Shown here: piece after piece, positions 16,133 through 20,510 of the stretch
Numbering within the stretch: the first letter of the stretch is position 1
Layout of the letters: every line of letters starts with the position of its first letter
Virus record (IMG/VR): IMGVR_UViG_3300025769_016770
Span: 1-20,510 of that record
Origin: a virus
Direction: 5' to 3' (one strand)
DNA: 20,510 nucleotides
The notes under the pieces: generated by a model
Told to the model about the DNA's origin: nothing
Seen by the model: the letters and a program-made list of their open reading frames with translations, nothing else
Databases searched by the model: none
Program-made: the position numbers and the translations under genes

Positions 16133-17029
16133 TTAGTTTGAGACTCCTGCTGAACCATATCTTGCTTGAGTTAATTCATTTCCTACTGAAGGTACTGCTA
16201 CTGTTTCGCTGGAAAAATCAATACGGTCAATGGTGCAATACCACGTAGTTCCATTATAACCACCAGCAAAGTAAGCATAATTGGAATTGGAACTTTCTGC
16301 TAAGTATCGTCTCTTTAAAGTTAAATTTGCTCCATGAACTGGTGGTCCTACTACAGTTTCACTGGAAAAATCTAAACGATCAATGGCACAAGTGTCACCT
16401 GGAATTGTTGGACTAGAACCACCAACAAAGTAACCATAATTAGAACTAGAGACTGCTGTTAAACCTTCTGTTATTTTATCTAACCCATTTCCTACTGGAG
16501 GCACTGCCACAATTTCGGTAGAAAAATCAATTCGGTCAATAGTATTAAAATAACTCACCGCATCATTGCCACCGGCAAAGTAACCATAATTTGAATTAGA
16601 TAGTGCTGTTAATGCACTTCTTGGTTTAGTTAATCCTCCTGGTGGTGTTCCTACTGTTTCATTGGAGAAATCTAGACGATCAATGACGCAATACCGCGTA
16701 ACTCCATTATTACCACCGGCAAAGTAACCATAATTAGAATTGGAAAGTGCGCAAAGATTAGTTCTTTGTTGACTTAACCCATTTCCTACTGTAGGTACTG
16801 CTACTGTTTCGTTAGAAAAATCAAGTCGATCAATAAGATTAACCAAAGGTGGGGCAAAACCACCAGCAAAATATCCATAATTGGAATTAGAAACTGCTGC
16901 TAAATTATTTCTTGCTTGAGTTAAATTTGCTCCATGAACTGGTGGTCCTACTACAGTTTCACTAGAAAAATCAATGCGGTCAATGGTGCAAACCTGAGGT
17001 GGAGCAAACCCACCGGCAAAGTAACCATA
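16133..17029 (-). repeat. Six homogeneous propeller-blade repeats in paralogue 3
   Basis: This is the second half of the gene. Units of about 145-150 bp share long near-identical stretches, such as the PPVHGANLT segment at 16321 and 16921, and agree closely with the first half of paralogue 2. Confidence 0.8.
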
Positions 17030-18124
17030 AGATTGTGAAATTGGATTTCCATTTTTAGCAGTATAAATGGTTGAAAATCTAGTGATTGGTTTTCTTGGCG
17101 ATTCTGCAAATGCTGTTACCGCTGCTGCTTCGGCAGATATTTTTTCGGTTCCTAAGGTATAAGTGGAATTTGAATAATCAAATCTGTAAATATTTGTTGT
17201 ATTATTGGGAGCATTATAAGTTGGTTTTCCGCCAACAACGTAAGCAAAATTATTTCCATCCGGAAATGCTCCACCATTTCTAAGATTAACTGGAAATGAA
17301 GTCGAGGGAGACACTGTATCGCTACTAAATTCGATCTTGTTTACTGAGTTCCATGATCCGGAAGGACCCATTCCAGCAAAAAAATAAGCATGTTCTTTAC
17401 TACTTGCACCACTATGTTCTGCTTTAATATTTGATAAAACACCAGGTAAAGTAGAAACTACTTTGGATGAAAAATCAAGTTTTCTAATAATATTTCGATA
17501 TGCATGGGGGTTAGATGGGGGTATTCTGCCATAACCACCAGAAATATATCCAAACTCAAATTTAGATTGATTTGGTGCTTCAACAGCAGCAGTCTGGGTC
17601 AAAAACATCCCTTCTGGTGTTGGACTTGGGAAATAAATAGGACTAGATACTGTTTCATTGGAAGTGGAATATACGAGAGCATTATCTCTATCAATTCCAC
17701 TACCCAAATGATTACTACTATAACCATGACATGCCATTCCATATCCATATTTGATTGTTGACATGGTTGCATTTTGAGCATTAACTCTATTACTTGTCCA
17801 CCAATTCGTAGTATCAAGTCCACTTACAGAAGCACGAGCATGAGTTGTAAAATCAATTCTATCAACGCTGGATATATAGTTTGGACTAACTAAACTAGAA
17901 TATCCACCAACAGCATAAGCATGTTCTTTACCAACCATTCCAGAAATGGAAGATTGTTGAAGAGATAAACTTATATCGCTAAGTTTAGTAGTACTATTGT
18001 TAAAATCATACTGGTCAATTTCGGTTGAAGAAGAAAATATATAACCATACTGAGGATCATAAGAAGTCCAAATATCCTTAATTTGTTTTTTATATGTCGT
18101 CTTTAAACCAAATACGCCAGCCAT
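16133..18124 (-). CDS. YGYFxGG repeat protein, probable double six-bladed propeller (paralogue 3)
   Basis: The protein has 663 residues and begins MAGVFGLKTTY. Twelve repeats can be counted. The first six (about 22-340) are diverged (KEHAYAVGG, IKYGYGMACHG, FEFGYISGG). A linker at 341-364 (TRFSTIYTAKNGNPISQ) aligns with the linker of the paralogues. The last six (366-663) are uniform: SNYGYFAGG, TIDRIDFSSETV, then a variable PP-rich turn. This is the mirror image of paralogue 2, where the first half is uniform. The protein stops exactly at a blade boundary, after GVSN. I infer a virion-displayed double propeller. The start has a late box 21 nt upstream and overlaps no neighbour. It lies 10 bp downstream of the glycosyltransferase stop. 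Confidence 0.8.
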   Translation of the reverse strand: MAGVFGLKTTYKKQIKDIWTSYDPQYGYIFSSSTEIDQYDFNNSTTKLSDISLSLQQSSISGMVGKEHAYAVGGYSSLVSPNYISSVDRIDFTTHARASVSGLDTTNWWTSNRVNAQNATMSTIKYGYGMACHGYSSNHLGSGIDRDNALVYSTSNETVSSPIYFPSPTPEGMFLTQTAAVEAPNQSKFEFGYISGGYGRIPPSNPHAYRNIIRKLDFSSKVVSTLPGVLSNIKAEHSGASSKEHAYFFAGMGPSGSWNSVNKIEFSSDTVSPSTSFPVNLRNGGAFPDGNNFAYVVGGKPTYNAPNNTTNIYRFDYSNSTYTLGTEKISAEAAAVTAFAESPRKPITRFSTIYTAKNGNPISQSYGYFAGGFAPPQVCTIDRIDFSSETVVGPPVHGANLTQARNNLAAVSNSNYGYFAGGFAPPLVNLIDRLDFSNETVAVPTVGNGLSQQRTNLCALSNSNYGYFAGGNNGVTRYCVIDRLDFSNETVGTPPGGLTKPRSALTALSNSNYGYFAGGNDAVSYFNTIDRIDFSTEIVAVPPVGNGLDKITEGLTAVSSSNYGYFVGGSSPTIPGDTCAIDRLDFSSETVVGPPVHGANLTLKRRYLAESSNSNYAYFAGGYNGTTWYCTIDRIDFSSETVAVPSVGNELTQARYGSAGVSN
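16907..16992 (-). repeat. 86-bp blade segment shared with paralogue 2, copy 2
   Basis: This segment is the partner of 12638-12723; they differ at two bases only. A further partial copy begins near 16321 in the same gene. Confidence 0.9.
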
Positions 18125-18134
18125 TTATAACACT

Positions 18135-18803
18135 CTATTTTTCTATATTTATTTCCTGAAATACATGAGAACCAACATGGCACAAACGAATTGTTGTATC
18201 TAACCATGCGGTAAATCCAACACTCTTTGCTCTTTCAAAGAACGAAAAATCTTCTGGAAGATAACTCATGTCTTTTTTCAATTCATTAAAATAGTGATAT
18301 GAATTATAATATTCTGCTTCAGTAATTGGATAGGTAGAATGCCCCTGTGCAGGAATATATTTTAGATCTTCATAGTTCTCTTTTATTTTTTCAAATACTC
18401 TACGGTGAATAAGAGCAAAACCAAATCCAATACTTTCAATCTTTACCAAACTATTCTCTGCTACCGGTGGTTGAGAGATATTATAATTGTATTGTAATGG
18501 AATACTCTTCATTGGATATGCGCCACATACAATATCCTTTTGATGTGATAGAAGTTTTAATACATCTTCAGAAGTGAATCCAACATCAGCATCAATAAAC
18601 ATTACATACTCATATTGAGTATTATTCATAAAGAAATTGGCAATCCTTGATCGACCTTTTGTGATTAGACTCTCATTTGCAAGAGTAATCAAACCATGAT
18701 CAATTTGATTTGATCTCAAATCTTTGCCAAGATTAAACAATCCCTTGGCAGTTTTATCACTAACAAGTCCGCCATAACAAGGCAGTGCAATTAAAACGCT
18801 CAT
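18135..18803 (-). CDS. GT-A fold glycosyltransferase (GT2-like, DxD)
   Basis: The protein has 222 residues and begins VLIALPCYGG, a typical first strand of a GT-A nucleotide-sugar fold. A metal-binding DAD lies at 71-73 in YVMFIDADVGF. SIGFGFALIHRRVFEKI (124-140) and EDFSFFERAKSVGFTAWLD (184-202) supply the acceptor-side and catalytic-base region. A late H209 and H213 in CHVGSHVF resemble the second metal ligand of such enzymes. It is short but seems complete for a small cytoplasmic phage transferase. The donor sugar is unknown. Its ATG overlaps the stop of the upstream oxygenase gene (ATGA), so the two are translationally coupled. It could prime a glycan that the GT4-FkbM and GT17 enzymes extend. 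Confidence 0.8.
   Translation of the reverse strand: MSVLIALPCYGGLVSDKTAKGLFNLGKDLRSNQIDHGLITLANESLITKGRSRIANFFMNNTQYEYVMFIDADVGFTSEDVLKLLSHQKDIVCGAYPMKSIPLQYNYNISQPPVAENSLVKIESIGFGFALIHRRVFEKIKENYEDLKYIPAQGHSTYPITEAEYYNSYHYFNELKKDMSYLPEDFSFFERAKSVGFTAWLDTTIRLCHVGSHVFQEINIEK
18146..18153 (-). promoter_or_regulatory. Putative late promoter AATAAATA before repeat-protein paralogue 3
   Basis: The minus strand reads AATAAATA, 21 nt before the ATG at 18124, inside the 3' end of the glycosyltransferase gene. The spacing equals that of the two cassette copies. Confidence 0.6.
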
Positions 18804-19378
18804 ACTAATAACTCAATATTAAAGGAAATGGAAATACGATTTTCGTCTGATGTGTTTGGTACAACAGAATGTGGAAGCCAGGATGGAAATAAAAGTAAAT
18901 CTCCAATCTCTACCTGATGTGTAAAATACTCATCTTTAATTAAACAACTTCTTTGGAAATCCATCATTCTTGCTGGTCGTGGATCCTCAAACATGATTGA
19001 ATTATTATCTTTTGATAATTGTATATAATATACTCCACTCATCCAACCAGATGGATGAACATGAGAAAAATTCATTCCTCCTTTTGGGTTAATATTTCCC
19101 CACATGGATCTAATAACCATTTGTGGTGTTTTTTTACTTATATCCGCAATAATATTCTGTGCAATAATTGTCGTCTTTTCTAAGAGTGGTTTAAAAATTT
19201 CTTGATTCCAGAGATCAGTATCACTTTGCCATCCACCTCTATTACTTCTTATCTTTCCAGAAGTTTTTTTAGATAGATCAATCAAAAAATTTTTATATTT
19301 TTCATTTTCTTTTTCATCAAAAATATTAGAACTGTAAAATACAGTGGGAAATAACTCCCCCTTTTTAATATTAAACAT
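18800..19378 (-). CDS. 2OG-Fe(II) oxygenase, PF13759/TIGR02466 type
   Basis: The protein has 192 residues from the ATG at 19378. It shows the pattern of this family: NRGGWQSDTDLW (46-57), then WGNINPKGGMNFSHVHPSGWMSGVYYIQ with H106 and H108, FEDPRP, and GDLLLFPSWLPHSVVPN with H170, followed by R181. The members are uncharacterised and common in marine phages and their hosts. A hydroxylase acting on a protein or sugar is the usual guess. A TTG at 19381 would add one residue; ATG is preferred. No strong Shine-Dalgarno is seen. It lies 17 bp after the stop of the collagen-like fibre gene, so it is probably read on the fibre transcript, and it overlaps the next gene by 4 bp. Confidence 0.85.
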   Translation of the reverse strand: MFNIKKGELFPTVFYSSNIFDEKENEKYKNFLIDLSKKTSGKIRSNRGGWQSDTDLWNQEIFKPLLEKTTIIAQNIIADISKKTPQMVIRSMWGNINPKGGMNFSHVHPSGWMSGVYYIQLSKDNNSIMFEDPRPARMMDFQRSCLIKDEYFTHQVEIGDLLLFPSWLPHSVVPNTSDENRISISFNIELLV

Positions 19379-19395
19379 CAAAAATAATATTCACA

Positions 19396-20510
19396 TCAAG
19401 TTATATATCTTCCGGAAAGATTAACTGATATTGAACTTGTAACTCCAACCTCAACAACAACTGCATCCGTTGGTTCAATTCTTTTTTCTTTTTGTAGAAT
19501 TTGAACCACACTATTCTGTGGTATTGTCAACTCTTTGACAAGATAACCTTGTCTGATTGTTCCTAATCTAAAAATAGAAACAGAAACATCTACATCCAAA
19601 ATATCACTATAATTTGTCAAATTGATTACATTTAATGAGAATGGATTTGAACTTGCCGTAAATACAGTATGAATTCCAGTAACTCCTATAGATGCTGCAA
19701 TTCCAACATAAGTTGTATCAGTTCTTTCTTTATAAGTAACCCAACAATCTAAAGCATTATTGACTCCGGCAGCAGTGGTTCCTACTCCAACAAAGGATGC
19801 AAATCTTAATTTGTCTTGAGGGTTCATGACCAATGACTGATCGATAACTTCAAGTGCTCCTTGGTATGGAACTAATACCTTATTAGTTAAAGGAACACCA
19901 TTCCAAGTATTACTTCCAGTATTGAAATCAACATGTGAGGTAAAATAAACATCTGCGGGAGATATATTTGCAGCATGTATGCTTAGTAATTCATAAGTTT
20001 TTCCTGCTGTTGATGGGAAAGATTTTGCAACGGCAACAAAACCATCGATATCATTAGAAGCCGAATGATAGATTGTTGTTGTTATACCGATATCAAACCT
20101 TAAACCAGGACCATCTTCACCTGGAGTACCAGCACCTATAGTTCCCTGGGTACCATCAAGACCTTGAGTACCATCTAGACCTTGGGTTCCATCAGTTCCC
20201 TGAGTACCAGCACCTGTAGTTCCCTGGGTACCATCGGTTCCTTGAGTACCATCTAGACCTTGGGTCCCATCAGTTCCCTGAGTACCAGCACCTGTAGTTC
20301 CCTGGGTACCATCGGTTCCTTGAGTACCTGTGGTTCCTTGAGTTCCATCGGTTCCTTGAGTACCTGTGGTTCCTTGAGTTCCATCGGTTCCTTGAGTACC
20401 TGTGGTTCCTTGAGTTCCATCGGTTCCTTGGGTTCCATCGGTTCCTTGAGTACCTGTGGTTCCTTGAGTTCCATCGGTTCCTTGAGTACCTGTGGTTCCT
20501 TGAGTTCCAT
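19396..20510 (-). CDS. Collagen-like fibre protein, C-terminal part (N-terminus beyond right edge)
   Basis: One open frame runs from the right edge to the TAA at 19396, giving 370 residues. About 135 residues are Gly-Thr-X triplets with a few GAG interruptions and GLD triplets, ending GTPGEDGPG. Then come about 234 residues of beta-rich C-terminal region. That region holds two similar units: ELLSIHAANISPADVYF with VLVPYQGALEVI and MNPQDKLRF, and SLNVINLTNYSDILDVDVS with LTIPQNSVVQIL and IEPTDAVVVEV. I infer a trimeric virion fibre whose tip or foldon is this duplicated beta-sandwich. A TTG at 19833 could seem to start a separate gene, but it is in frame with the collagen part and has no ribosome site. 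The downstream oxygenase follows after 17 bp. Confidence 0.9.
   Translation of the reverse strand, partial: GTQGTTGTQGTDGTQGTTGTQGTDGTQGTDGTQGTTGTQGTDGTQGTTGTQGTDGTQGTTGTQGTDGTQGTTGAGTQGTDGTQGLDGTQGTDGTQGTTGAGTQGTDGTQGLDGTQGLDGTQGTIGAGTPGEDGPGLRFDIGITTTIYHSASNDIDGFVAVAKSFPSTAGKTYELLSIHAANISPADVYFTSHVDFNTGSNTWNGVPLTNKVLVPYQGALEVIDQSLVMNPQDKLRFASFVGVGTTAAGVNNALDCWVTYKERTDTTYVGIAASIGVTGIHTVFTASSNPFSLNVINLTNYSDILDVDVSVSIFRLGTIRQGYLVKELTIPQNSVVQILQKEKRIEPTDAVVVEVGVTSSISVNLSGRYIT
20104..20510 (-). repeat. Collagen-coding tandem repeat of the second fibre
   Basis: The 18/36-bp units are the same as at 1-1666, plus a higher-order 78-bp period: GAG interruptions lie at 20128, 20206 and 20284. The last 24 bases of the window equal the first 24, as expected inside one repeat. 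Confidence 0.92.

Noticed and set aside
19379-19381. TTG at 19381 as the start of the PF13759-type oxygenase
   Set aside because: It adds a single residue before an ATG in the same frame and has no better ribosome site.
19396-19833. A separate 145-residue gene starting with TTG at 19833
   Set aside because: The frame upstream is open all the way into the collagen part, and there is no ribosome site. It is the C-terminal end of the fibre gene.
20253-20510. A minus-strand frame reading Lys-Glu-Pro/Gln-Val-Leu repeats
   Set aside because: It is a shifted frame of the collagen repeat. The Gly-Thr-X frame continues without a stop into the beta-rich domain that ends at 19396.

Overview
The window looks like part of a T4-like marine myovirus genome, most probably a cyanophage of Synechococcus or Prochlorococcus. 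The DNA is AT-rich and genes are packed head to tail with 4-8 bp overlaps. Short NATAAATA/CTAAATA boxes, resembling T4-type late promoters, sit just upstream of fibre-type genes. The protein mix also fits: a collagen-like fibre whose N-terminus begins VPLNKPSDFF, repeat-rich YGYFxGG proteins, several 2-oxoglutarate/Fe(II) oxygenases and sugar enzymes. Another marine T4-like phage cannot be excluded. No tRNA, CRISPR array, transposase or integrase was seen, and no gene-free stretch exceeds 300 bases.

Layout, left to right; all genes are on the minus strand except one. (1) 1-2671: N-terminal part of a collagen-like fibre protein. It has a GTG start and about 185 Gly-Thr-X triplets, and its C-terminus lies beyond the left edge. 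(2) 2814-8280: a three-gene sugar operon read in the order GH130-like propeller enzyme, 977-residue TPR-GT17-methyltransferase-GT2 fusion, GT17-oxygenase fusion. (3) 8301-8351: divergent sigma70-like promoters sharing one -35 region. (4) 8401-9009: a plus-strand 2OG oxygenase-like gene, convergent with a prolyl-4-hydroxylase-like gene (9003-9662). (5) 9694-13597: two paralogous YGYFxGG repeat proteins. (6) 13602-14447: an unrecognised protein. (7) 14470-16101: a GT4-FkbM fusion. (8) 16133-18124: a third YGYFxGG protein. (9) 18135-19378: a DxD glycosyltransferase and a third stand-alone 2OG oxygenase. (10) 19396-20510: the C-terminal part of a second collagen-like fibre, entering from the right edge.

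Working model (inference): the region builds virion fibres and the enzymes that decorate them. Late-type promoters precede the first collagen fibre, all or most of the repeat proteins, the P4H-like enzyme and the GT4-FkbM enzyme. The large sugar operon instead has a host-like promoter. Five glycosyltransferase domains, two methyltransferase domains, four 2OG-oxygenase domains and one GH130-like enzyme lie between two fibres in which almost every X position is threonine. A phage-encoded O-glycosylation/hydroxylation pathway acting on the fibres is therefore plausible but unproven. Enzymes acting on host surface glycans remain the main alternative.

The three repeat proteins share one architecture: 12 blade-like repeats in two sets of six, separated by a conserved linker. 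Nearly identical blade DNA is shared between two of them, which suggests repeat-driven shuffling of receptor-binding modules. Both window edges fall inside the same collagen-coding repeat, so the sequence may end there because of assembly.
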